A stretch of DNA of 51,900 nt from Amanita rubescens (Eukaryota; Basidiomycota; Agaricomycetes; Agaricales; Amanitaceae): positions 1 to 51,900 of the forward strand of contig WION01000373.1 of assembly GCA_015039365.1 (NCBI GenBank), read 5' to 3'. The notes under the pieces are model-generated. The model saw only the letters and a list, made by a program, of their open reading frames with translations, searched no databases and was not told the origin of the DNA. Shown one piece after another: positions 1 through 10,992 of this stretch. The stretch's first letter is position 1. Each line of letters opens with the position of its first letter. The position numbers and the translations under genes are program-made.

Positions 1-876
1 GTTTGTTTATTGATGATGACAAGGCGGAAATCCGAGGACAAGCAGTTCTGCTCTTCTTCCTATTACGAAATCGTCTGCTAAGCAATCAATGGGCATGCTC
101 TATCCGTGGCGGCGGCCTACGGAAGGAGCGTGAGCGGGAGTCGAGGCTGAGTGACAGGATTCGGCGATGGTTCGATTATTTCCGGAATAGACGGGTTGGG
201 AGAAGGCGATGGAAGGGATAGGGCCTCCTTCGTCACGCTACGAATATATTTTTGCGGGCGAGAGGTGGCGCGTTTTGGGGTAGGAGGTCGCATAATAGAT
301 GGTGGCTGAAGGGATTCTGGCCGAGATGTGGGGAAGGAGGGCGGAAGTGGCCAAGACTAACTTGGAGAACCCTTCAGTATACCATTCCGAGTCAAAGCTC
401 GTCATCGATGAGGTTACGAGTCGCGCCGTTGTTGAACGGTGTGATGGAGACACGGTTAGATAATGAGAATTCGTCATCAGATGATGTAGGAGTAAGGGGA
501 GAGCAAGACGATGCAGATGAAGTCGAGGACGTAGGAGAGACAGCTCCTGAGCGTTCGCTAAGTGGCGGCACTTCCAGAGGCCGCAGTGATGATTGATTAT
601 CCTTGCTGAGGTGTAAGGTCTGCAAGGGATACTGCAAAGCAAGGTGTGGAGACCCAGGAGGATGACGATGTGCACAGTTCTTCCTCCTCTGGGATGATAT
701 GTAATGTTTCGCTGGATGATGGCATCTTGGCAGTCGACTTAGGCGAGGTTTGTGTTTGGGTAGTAAATGGCGTGAAAAGACTAGGTGGGACTCAGAGTCA
801 GTATGAACAACGACAACAAGTTTACATGGGACTCACAATGCGTCATCTTGTTACGGGATTGTCGGGGGCAAAGTGA
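1..876 (-). pseudogene. Decayed copy of the disordered-protein gene at 13085-14749
   Basis: Seen: the minus strand carries stretches closely matching the protein at 13085-14749, for example NERSGA/SERSGA followed by a serine-rich tract and PTSSDDEF, then VSITP. On the plus strand the region around 75-165 matches 13990-14070 almost base for base. The matches fall in different frames with stops between them, so no single reading frame survives. The similarity continues past the coding part into what is 5' flank in the intact gene, including the shared CAATACCTTATTT around 965. The left window edge cuts the copy. Inference: a segmental duplicate that has lost coding capacity. The P450 array lies between this relic and the intact gene. 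Confidence 0.75.
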
Positions 877-1301
877 GCAGGGCGGACATGGCGCTGTGCT
901 TTTAAAAGCATCACATCTATTGTAATAGCAGTTGTGTTGATAACAAAAGACATTCCTTTTTCGGACAATACCTTATTTGCTCTTATTGTCCCCTAACTTT
1001 GCCTTGTCCTCGAAGCTAAAAATGACACATCTGTTGTATTTCAATCTATCCCACAATAACATAATATGAGCGCTGCAACTGGCCTAAAATGATAATAGTC
1101 ATGGGAACCATGTCGATGCAGTCTTTTCGGCGAATACCAAACCTCCGATCAGACATTGACGTTTACATATGATGATATTGCACATAGTCGTGCGTACGTC
1201 AATAGCAATTTAAATAACGCACCCTTACTGACGTACTTTCCCTTTTCTGAATTTCGCACAGTACCACGGACTACAAGTACACCATAATACAGCCGAGTTA
1301 A
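877..1301. other. Non-coding stretch, partly duplicated flank
   Basis: No gene seen. Up to about 1020 it continues the similarity to the upstream flank of the 13085-14749 gene (around 14930-15080). From about 1215 it becomes the 3' flank of the first P450, matching the 3' flank of the second P450 at about 5130-5245 (shared CCACGGACTACAAGTACACC). Confidence 0.5.
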
Positions 1302-3557
1302 CTATTCCGCGACTCGTTTCACTCGCATTGGAAGCCTTGCACCTCTTTCGCCAACCATCTTCGGGTGAACCAAGATGGAGAAATGCAAGCCCAACTCCGT
1401 GTCCGGTCCATTCATAAGCTCAAAGGAAAAGTGTCGGATAAAAACGGATAAAACAGCCTGCAAAGGCGTCACCTCAAGCTGAATCGTGAAAGAATCTGGA
1501 CGTACCTTGAGTTCAGCCAGTGCGAGTGCTTTTCCCAAGCACAACCTCTGACCATCCCCAAATGAAAACAGCTTTCTGTGCGGATTTTCAAGCCACCGCT
1601 CGGGACGAAACTCCTTCGAATCAGAGCCCCAAGTTTTTTCATCACAATTGAGGAATACGAGTGATGCGCATACAGGTGTTCCTTTAGGAATGATGATGGA
1701 ATCAATCATTTGTCCCGATGCCGTTTCGATTGGAGCATCTAACGGAATAATGTCATCCTCATTTGCCTAATAACGTGTTGATATACATCTTTACATCAAA
1801 ATGAAAGTCATACCACGCGGTACACATCATGCACAACAGGATGAAGCCTTAACGATTCACGTACGACGGCATCAAGGTAAGGCAACCTCGACGTCAATTG
1901 GTCGTATGTCGGATCGCCAATAGGAAGTTGACGCAGTTCTTCTCTTAGCTTACGTTGCATCTCGGGATGGCGTGCTAGCTCTATCACTGCCCACTGGCAG
2001 GATGTCAACATTAGTATAGATGTATGATGGCAGATACGTACCTTGATACTAACTGCGCGATCTTCGTCAAAAACATTACAATGATGACGGCGCTCGCTAC
2101 TCACTGCCTGAAGACTGGTGTCCTTTTGATATAATCTCATTAGATTTGATTTAACAATTCAAGAAGTAAAGACACTACCTGCAAACAAAAGAACATTCTA
2201 AGTCGCATGTCGCGTGAGTTACGGTTGCGGTTACTTCAAATATATGATACGCACAATCTAAATTTATTCTATCAAGTCTATTAACTATGGATCACAGTCT
2301 AAACACACGCACCTGCGAAACAACTTCTTGATGCATCTTCTTTAAATCTACACCTTCGGATCGTCCTTTCACTTAAACCAAATCAGGCGCAAGCAAAAAC
2401 ATGCACAGTTGACCTCCTCACCCAATTCTCCAAGAATTGACCGATCCTTAATGTTGTCGGAACAATCCCCCTCCTTTCTCGAGTTTTTGATCAGCTCGGC
2501 AGCAAACTCTGATGTCGCCTTGTTTAGCATCCTCAACATACGCACTGTTCTCATCGGAATACGGAATATTAGAGGGAACATTGGGCTGATGATGTCAATC
2601 AAAGTTCGAGCATCGTTACTGGTGCCCTCGTTAAGGTGTGAGAACACGTCATTCACAGGCGAATCGCGGCCTTCGACGGATTTGAAATCATAGCCGAATC
2701 CGCATATACCAATGGAATCCAGTCTGTCATTTTAGATCAAGAAGCGGCCGTTGCTGAAAAGGTGAGATCCTACGTTATTGCATCAAACCTGAGAACGGTG
2801 CATCAGATTCTAATCATTAATGTGGAATAGATGTAAGGCGCACGCACCATTTCCCTATATCAATCACAATTTCATCACCAAGTTCGAACTGTGCGTTCCA
2901 GTTTTCTTCAACCTGTACAGCAATCACTTATGAACGATTTCCGTTTCGGATGCAAACTTTCCTTGTGAGTAATATCAAAGAAAACATCAGCTGCTACGCG
3001 TAGAGCCGCGCCGCTGAATGCAGGTCCAAGAGACCGACGTTGTCTTCAAATCACATATCATTGCTACCTTTCCTTGAACGAAACTTCATACCAACGTACC
3101 TCAGGTGGTCTTGATTTTCGGCACACAAAATGTTGGGTCCGAACTGAGAAAGACTCTTAGAATGGACCCAGCAAACAAACGCGTACATACTTACAAATTC
3201 CTCTAAAAATACCCTGAAGGATGGTGTTCTGAAATAGGTGAATGTATCCTTGGAAAAGAAATGTTCGATGGCCTTGGGGTCACATAGCATAACCCGTCGT
3301 CTACCCAACTCGACGGGTACCTGGAAAACCGGACCGTATTCGCTTTCCCAACGGGAATAGAGTCCAGCACGATCACTCGAGTTACTTATTTCAAGCAATC
3401 TACCAAAGAAGAAGCTGGTACTCGGCGGCCCTTTGAGTTGGGGTAGACGAGCACCGGACCGCTTGACGATGGATCTGACAAGTTTAAAGGTAACGAGGAG
3501 CAGGAAGAGGGAGGTTATGGTTTTGAAAGACGATAGTTGATCGATCACGTAGCGCAT
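1302..3557 (-). CDS. Cytochrome P450 monooxygenase, array copy 1
   Basis: A haem-thiolate monooxygenase; substrate unknown. ATG at 3555-3557 begins MRYVIDQL, followed by a hydrophobic membrane anchor (about residues 11-29) and a proline-rich hinge with LKGPPS. Exons separated by short introns then give KQRRSLGPAFSGAAL (C-helix region), ITLDSIGICGFGYDF, the K-helix ExxR as ESLRLHP, PERW, and the haem loop FGDGQRLCLG with its cysteine ligand; it ends VKRVAE and TAG at 1302. Splices such as KW-FDAIT-LDSIG join in frame and are conserved in all three copies. The I-helix exons do not join cleanly: LLFAG is present but the following acidic-Thr residues and the acceptor before QWAVIELARHP look damaged, so this may be a recent pseudogene. 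Expected length is about 500 residues. Closest to copy 2, including introns. Confidence 0.8.
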
Positions 3558-4714
3558 GGTAGAGAGAGCTTTGGGCTGGGGTTTAAGGAGCGCGTATCAT
3601 ATAAGCAAAACAGCATGGCCTGGCAGACCGTGCGTGAGAGTGAATAGTAGATGAAGTGCGTGGGAGCAAAAATGGAGGAATCTAAATATGTATTCAATTG
3701 TCTTTGACCTTCGTTCTCACCCGTATCCTGCTCATTTGTTTTTTTCAATTTCCCTTGCCTATCCGACCGTCCAATTACTATTTCCGTTGACAGTTCGTCC
3801 ACGTTCGTTCACTTAGTGTTTCTTCTGATATTGTGTTACTTCCTTTTAGCCTCCTGCTTGACGTTTCAACATTCATCTTCTTTCCCCATCTCGCCTGACG
3901 CAACTTTATTTAGTGTATCTCTGTGTCCAAACCAAGAAAGGATACGTCATACAATTTTTCTGTCGTGTACTACCAACCTGATTTCCGATTCTGTTTCATC
4001 GTTTAAAGTATGCACGGAAGCCTCCTTTTCAGGTAGAAGGTAATGCACGACGTTATATTGTTAGTAACGTGAGGCTCTATAGGGACCTTCATTAATTGAA
4101 TGCTCGTTTGAGCAGGAAATACACACTTTTCAATAAGTTTTTTCTGTAAGGGAAGGTTGTAAAACCTTCAATCCAAGGTTCAAGTTTTGCTTGAACGACG
4201 ATGGACTCAACAGCCTCGACATGTCCAGCACCGGCATACAAGTCCATGACTTCATTAATCGTGTTCCCCAGGAGGGGAATAGCAAGTCTCTGCATGAGGA
4301 GGAACAGCCCCCACCATCATTGGTGGCACTGGCGGCGGTGGACGCGAGGACGAGGATGATGATGAAGGTCCATCACCACGAATCTGAATCCCACTAACCG
4401 TCTCCTCTCCAGCGCTCGACCTCTCTGGCGCGCTGCCATTTCCACTTTCCAGTACCGCCACTCGTATGATCTGGATTCGTAGCCACACCAAGCGAAGGTC
4501 CCGGAAAGCGGGAGACATCCCCCACCTTGAACCCCACGATCCTCTCCAGGATACACGACCCTCCCTGGCTCACTCCCTGGCACACCTACACCTTCCCTTC
4601 TTCTCTGGAGTCATATAAATGTTGTTGTTAATGGGTTATGACGAGCCGTCTAGTAGTAGTGAATGTGAGCAGAGACTGCAGAGTTGAGTTGCGGGACGGT
4701 TCGTGTGCTAGTGC
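3558..4714. other. Intergenic stretch with an unassigned low-complexity open frame
   Basis: No recognised gene. A minus-strand frame at 4255-4518 encodes a serine run followed by proline-rich sequence (SSSSSSSRPPPPVPP) with an arginine-rich N-terminal part. Another minus frame at 4092-4295 is short and unlike anything I know. Neither has a convincing start, intron pattern or domain. 3558-3700 is the presumed promoter of P450 copy 1 and does not resemble the upstream regions of copies 2 and 3. Confidence 0.3.
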
Positions 4715-5115
4715 TGCCAATTCGTCGTATGTCGGATCGCGGTTCGAGAACTGACGTAGCTCTTTCCTTAGCTTTCATTGTTTATCAATGCATTTGGGTA
4801 GGACACTCGTCGAAAGCTAGATGGCGCTCAGTCGCCGTGTTGTCTAGGTCTGGTTAGTATGTCCGCAATACATGCGCGATATGCACGGGTGTACCCCTAG
4901 CCGACCAACACATGACTTGAGTTGACCAGTCCTATGATGAAGGCAAAGACGTGCGTAAAATGCCAGGTGGTGGTGTACGCTACTCACCAGTGGTTGTACC
5001 TCGTGTCCCTCAAGGTCTCGTTAGATTTAACGTGTCAAAACGACAAAGACATTACCCGCAAACAAAACAACGTTCTAGGACACATGTCGCACTTGAGTTA
5101 TGGTCACCTCACTAG
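4715..5115 (-). pseudogene. Cytochrome P450 relic (I-helix to K-helix region)
   Basis: Seen: 4720-4800 matches 9355-9435 in P450 copy 3 (CGTATGTCGGATCGCGGTTC is shared), and 4925-5110 matches 9475-9680, including the I-helix exon. The coding parts are interrupted and the rest of a P450 is absent. It resembles copy 3 rather than its immediate neighbours copies 1 and 2, so the array probably once contained an alternating pair of types. It lies directly downstream of the 3' end of copy 2. Confidence 0.75.
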
Positions 5116-5245
5116 CACAGGACCGCCCTTACTTATGGAACGTCTGACGTACTTTATTTCCTTTCAGAATTTCACAAGCTGTACCACGGACTACAAGTAC
5201 ACCATAATAATACAGCTGTATAAAGCCTCAGTCAACCAATTTTGT

Positions 5246-7499
5246 TTATTCCGCGACTTGTTTCACTCGCATTGGAAGCCTTGTGCCTCTTTCGTCAACC
5301 ATCTTCGGGTGAGCCATGAGCGAGAAATGCAAGTCCAACTCCGTGTCCGGTCCATTCATAAGCTCGAAGGAAAAGTGTCGGATAAAAACGGATAAAACGA
5401 CCTACAAAGCCGTCACCTCAAGTCGAATCGTGGAAGGTGAGCGTACCTTGGCTTCAGTCAGTGCGAATCCTTTCCCTAAGCATAACCTCTGTCCGTCCCC
5501 AAAGGAAAACAGTTTTCTCTGCGGATTTTCAAGCCACCGCTCAGGACGAAACTCCTTCGTATCAGAGCCCCAAGTTTTTTCATCACGATTGAGCAGTGCA
5601 AGTGATATGGATACAGATGTTCCTTTAGGGACAACGATGGAATCAATCATTTGTCCCGATGCCGTTTTAATTGGAGCATTTAACGGAATAACATCATCCT
5701 CATTTGCCTGATAACGTGTTGATTATACATCTTTGCATCAATTAAAATTCATACCACGCGGAGTACGTCTTCCACAGTGGGATGGAACCTTGACGCTTCG
5801 CGCACGACGGCATCGAGGTAAGGCAACCCCGACATCAATTGGTCGTATGTCGGATCGCCATTAGAAAGCTGACGTAGTTCTTCTCTTAGCTTGCGTTGTA
5901 TCTCGGGATGGCGTGCTAGCGCTATTATTGCCCACTGGGAGAATGTCAACACCAGCATAGATGATGCATGATGGCAAATACGTACCGTGATACTAACTGC
6001 GTGATCTTCGTCAAAAACATTGCAATGATGACGGTGCTCGCTACTCACTGGCTGTAGACTGGTGCCCTTTAATTTCCATTCATTAGATTTGATTTGACGA
6101 GTCAAGAAGTAAAGACACTACCTGCAAACAAAAGAACATTCTAAGTCACAAGTCGCGTGAGTTACGCCACTTCAAATATATGATACGCACGATCTAAATT
6201 TAATCCATCAAGTCTATCAACTATGGATTACATTCTCAATATACGCACCTGCGAAACAACTTCTTGATGCATCTTCTTTAAATCTACACCTTCGGATCGT
6301 CCTTTCACTTAAACCAAATCAGGCGCAAGCAAAAAAACATGCACAGTTGGTCTCCTCACCTAATGCTCCAAGAATTGAATGATCCTTAACGCTGTCAGAG
6401 CAATCCCTCTCCTTTCTCGAGTTTTTTATCAGCTCGGCAGCAAACTTTGATGTCACCTTGTTTAGCATTCTGAACATGCGCACTGTTCTCGTCGGAATAC
6501 GGTATATTAGCGGGAAGATCGGGCCGACGATGTCGATTAAAAGTCGAACATCGTTGCTGGTGCCCTCGTTAAGGTAGGAGAACACATCATTCACAGGAGA
6601 ATCGTGGCCTTCGACGGATTTGAAATCATAGCCAAATCCAGATATACCCATGGAATCCAATCTGTCATTTTGGATCAAAAAGCGGCCGTTGCTGAAAAGG
6701 TGAGATACTACGTTATTGCATTCAACCTGAGGACGTTGCATCAGATTCTAATCATTAATATGGAATAAATATAAGGTGCACGCACCATTTCCCTATATCA
6801 ATCACGACTTCGTCACTAGATTCGAACTGTGCGTTCCAGATTCCTTTGACCTACGCAGCAATCACTTATGAACGATTTCCGCTTCAAATGCGAACTTTCC
6901 TTGTGAGTAGTATCAAAGAACACATTAGTCGCTACGCGTAGAGCCGTGTTGCTGAATGCGGGTCCAAGAGACCGACGTTGTCTTCAATCACACAACATCA
7001 TCGGTGCCTTATCTGGAACGAAACTTCATACGAACGTACCTCAGGTGGTCTTCATTTTCAGCGTACATAATGCTGGGTCCGAACTGAGAAATACTTTAGA
7101 ATGGACCCAGCAACTTACAAACGTGTATAGACTTACAAATTCCTTTAAAAATATCCTGAAGGATGGTGTCCCGATATAGGTGAATGTATCCTTGGACAGG
7201 ACATGTGCGATGGCCTTGGGGTCACATAGCATAACGCGTCGTCCACCCAACTGGACGGGTATCTGGAAAACCGGCCCGTATTCGCTTACCCAACGGGAAT
7301 AGAGTCCAGCACGATCACTCGAGTTACTTATCTCAGGCAGTCTGCCGAAGAGGAAACTGGTACTCGGCGGCCCCTTGAGTTGGGATAGACGAGCACCGGC
7401 CCGCTTGACGATGGATCTGACAAGTTTAAAGGTGACGAGGAGCACGAAGAGGGAGGTTATGGCTTTGGAAGACCATAGTTGGTCAAGCACGTAACGCAT
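5246..7499 (-). CDS. Cytochrome P450 monooxygenase, array copy 2
   Basis: Close paralogue of copy 1 across exons and introns. ATG at 7497-7499 opens MRYVLDQLWSSKAITSLFVL, a membrane anchor, then LKGPPS. WLNAIT joined to LDSMGISGFGYDF is recovered by splicing. LGAL is spliced to VKGRSEGVDLKKMHQEVVSQ, then NVLLFAG (I-helix). The ExxR motif is EASR and the haem loop FGDGQRLCLG. The last intron (GTACGC...TTTGTAG) leads to VVLSVFIRHFSFELMNGPD and a TAA at 5246-5248. As in copy 1, residues after FAG are atypical (HQST rather than an acidic-Thr-Thr motif), and the acceptor ahead of FSQWAIIALARHP is not obvious. Probably ER membrane-bound with a separate P450 reductase. Active or recently dead cannot be decided by eye. 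Confidence 0.8.
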
Positions 7500-8755
7500 G
7501 CTAGAGAGGGATCTTTGGGCTAGGGTTTAAGGTGCACGGAGGCATATCATGAAGCAAAACAGACCGAATTTAACGACCTGTTTCCGGCACTAATCACCGA
7601 CGACAGGGTAAGTTGAAAGATGTGGCGCATTTGCATAGGTTCCTGACACGATGTAGAATCCCCGCTTATCAGCCGCACGAGGAGCCATGAGAGTATCTTG
7701 TTGTATGCGCCAGTGACCACATGGGTGAAATAATGGTAGAGTGACGCACTGAAGTCCAATCTGATTACCAAGCAAGCTCAGCCTTGCGCTCACTGCACCA
7801 GTGCGACCCAGCTCAGAACGACGATCAGGATCCCCAAGCTCTAGTGTCATCAGCTCTTTGCACGGTCTGGTTTTAATGCATTCGTATTTATTCTTTCATG
7901 CGATGATTACTATGTAGGTATGGGAGCCATTCATTTATAGTACCATCATTTACGTTTTCATTTCTAGAAACCCCCTAGCCTTATCGCTTCCCCCTACCAG
8001 CTTAAGTCTCCGTTTCTAGAACCGGCGATTACCTTTGTTGGCATCATCGTGATGGTGCTTTTGGTAGGGTACCGATAAGATCACATTGCTTTGTTGGCGT
8101 CATCCTAGGAAAGAAGTAATACAGTCTGTTAGGTTTCCGACAGCCTGCCAATCCATGTTCACAATTGGTTCGAACATGACATCAAAGAGGAAGGAATATA
8201 ACAAGCACGAAAACGACATTTCCTTCGTGTGACGAAAGTCTGGAGGTTAGCCCAATTGTAATGGAACTAGGTCGTGTATCGGCATCCAACGGGTCACCTT
8301 AGAACAGTCAGGGGACTCACGTTGGGTTTTCAGGACTTGGCGAACAGGTCGAGATCGATGGCGATACTAGATGGGATCCAAACGCGACGAGGCGTTTCAG
8401 GACAGGTCGGGGAAGGGGAAGCGAATAAGACCAGGGGTATCTGGAAATAAATACCGGCCGTGTTGTGATTCCATTTCAGACAGACGTCTCCTTCTCAACC
8501 GCACAATACCCGTTATGTTTCATCCGTAACTTAGTGTAACCCGTAAAGACAGAAGAGTTCACGAACGTGCTCATCTTTGAATGACGCAGTAAGCAACTAG
8601 CACGGGAGCGATGACTAGACATTTACTAGTGCTCGACGTGCATCAAAGGGTCCCTCCCTCAGATATATACATGTGGCACCATACGTCACTGTCCAGGTCA
8701 CAGCACTTCCTCTCATTCACTATCTTACACTGAGATACTGTCCAATCAACTTGGA
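7500..8755. other. Intergenic; duplicated P450 promoter region
   Basis: No gene seen. About 7610-7800 resembles 11200-11400 upstream of copy 3 (shared GTGGCGCA and CCGCTTA blocks in the same order), so the duplication unit included 5' flank. The remainder (7860-8700) shows no long frame or recognisable motif. Confidence 0.5.
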
Positions 8756-10992
8756 TTATTTTACGACCCGCCTCACTCGCATCGGAACCACGGAACCTGA
8801 TTCACCGGCCATTTTTGGATGGGCCATAAGCGAGTAATGAAGATCCAACTTGGTGTCCGGCCCATCCACAAGCTCGAAGGAAAAGTTCCGGATGAGCACG
8901 CATAACACGGTCTGGGGAAACGTCATGACAAGTCAAAGTCTAAAACATGGACATACCTTGACTTCAGCTAGGGCGAATCTCCTTCCTACGCACTGCCTCG
9001 GACCTTCTGAAAACGTATACATCTGCTTCGGCGCGTTGGAATTCTCCTCAAGCCACCGCTCAGGAACAAACTTCTTCGCGTCGGGACCCCAAGAATTTTC
9101 ATCAGTATTGAGGTATACAAGCGGTACGGCGACACGCGTTCCTTTGGGAACAACGATAGAATCAATTGTTTGTCCGGATGCCGTTTCGATTGGGGTATCC
9201 AAGGGGATGATGTCGTCCTCCGTTGCCTAATCGCTTGTTAATATATAGTCTTTGCATTAAGTTGAAAACGTACCACGCGAAGTATATCTTCCACAGTGGT
9301 GTGGATCCGTAACGATTCGTGTGCTACGGCATTAAGGTAAGGCAGCGCCGCCAATCCGTCGTATGTCGGATCGCGGTTCGAAAACTGACGTAGCTCTTCT
9401 CTTAGCTTACATTGTTTATCGGGATTACGCGCTAGCTCTATAAGCATCCACTGACTAAAGGTCGATAATAGTACTCGTGATGAAGGCAAAGACCTACGGT
9501 GAGACTAACTGTGGGACGTGCGTCAAATGTCAATCCAAAGATTGCATTGTACGCAACTTACCGGTCGTGCCCTCGTGTGCTTTAAATTTCGTTAGATTTA
9601 AGGTTTCAAAAAAGCAAAGACATTACCCGCAAACAAAATAACATTCTGGGACACATATCGCACGTGAGTTATGTCACATCAGATTCAATTCATACGTACA
9701 ATCTAAATTTTTGATCAGATGAATATAGATTACGGCGAGGATACGCACCTGCGAAACAAGCTCTTCGTGTATCTCCTTGAAATTTGCACCTTCAGATCGT
9801 CCTTTCACTGATACGTTGTGTTAGGCACATGAAGGCACATGAAATTTGACCTTCTCTCACTTAACAATCCAAGAAGTGACTGGTCATCCTTTCCCGAGTT
9901 TTTTGTGATCAACTCGGCAGCGAACTTGGATATTGCCTGGTTCAACTTCCTAAACATACGCACTGTTCTGGTCGGCACATTGAAGATAAATGGAAATATC
10001 GGAGAGATGATGTCAATCATAAGTCGGATATCGTTGCTGCTGCTATCGTTGAAGTACCGGAACACATCGTTCACCGCAGAATCGTGGTCTTCGACAGCCT
10101 TGAAATTGTGCCCGAATCCAGCCAAACCAATAGAATCGAGTCTATCTTTTCAGTCAAAAAGGAGCCGTCACTGGAAAGGCGAGACACTAACGTTATTGCG
10201 TTCAGCCTGAGAACGTTACGTCAGATTCTGGGAGTTGTTGATGTGGTATAGATAGAATGCACACGTACCATTTCTGTACATCAAATACCACTTCGTCGCT
10301 AGATTCGAATTTTTGCATCCATCTTGCTTTGACCTGGGCAGCAATCATTTACGAACATTTTCCGGCGCGAAAAGTGAACTTTCCTTGTTTGCGATCTCAA
10401 AGAATGAGCAGGTCGCTACGCGAAGCGCCGCGTTGCTAAACGCGGGTGACAGAGATCGACGTTGTCTTGATTAATTAAGTCAGCGCCACCTTAACTAGAA
10501 AGAAGCTAATACGATCACACCTCAAGTGGTCCTGATTTTCGGCGTACATGATATTGGCTCCAAACTGGGAGAAAAGGCGCTTAGAATAGGACCAGCAACC
10601 ATAAAGTCGTAAAGATTTACAAATTTCTTACAGAAAATCTTGAAGGATGGTGAACCAATATAAGTGAACGTATCCTTTGAGAAAAAATGCGCGATAGCCT
10701 TGCGGTCACATAGAATGACGCATCGTCCACCCAACGGGGTGGGTATCTGGAAAACCGGCCCGTATTCACTGGCCCAACGTGCATAGATTGCACCAGCGTC
10801 TCTTGTGTTGGTACTGCCCATCTCATCCAGTCGGCCTATGAAGAAGTTGGTGCTGGGTGGTCCTTTGAGTTGGGGTAAACGAGCACCGCTCCATTTGGAA
10901 ACCATGGACCTGAAAATTTTGAAAGTAACGACGAGGACGACGAGAGAGATTGGGACATTGGAAGACCATAATTGATCGATCGAAAAGCGCAT
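8756..10992 (-). CDS. Cytochrome P450 monooxygenase, array copy 3 (diverged)
   Basis: Same architecture and intron positions as copies 1 and 2 but clearly diverged. Start ATG at 10990-10992 (MRFSIDQLWSS, then a hydrophobic anchor and LKGPPST). An in-frame start farther upstream also exists, but the position conserved in the paralogues was preferred. Spliced exons give FGANIMYAENQDHLR, QRRSLSPAFSNAAL, VKARW, W-LNAIT-LDSIGLAGFGHNF, NVILFAG followed by HD (closest of the three to the family AGxD motif), ExxR as ESLRIH, PERWLEE, and haem loop FSEGPRQCVG. The last intron (GTATGT...CCCCAG) leads to TVLCVLIRNFSFEL and a TAA at 8756-8758. Its changes are more scattered than those in copies 1 and 2, and its motif set is the most intact, so it is the best candidate for a functional enzyme here. 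Confidence 0.82.
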
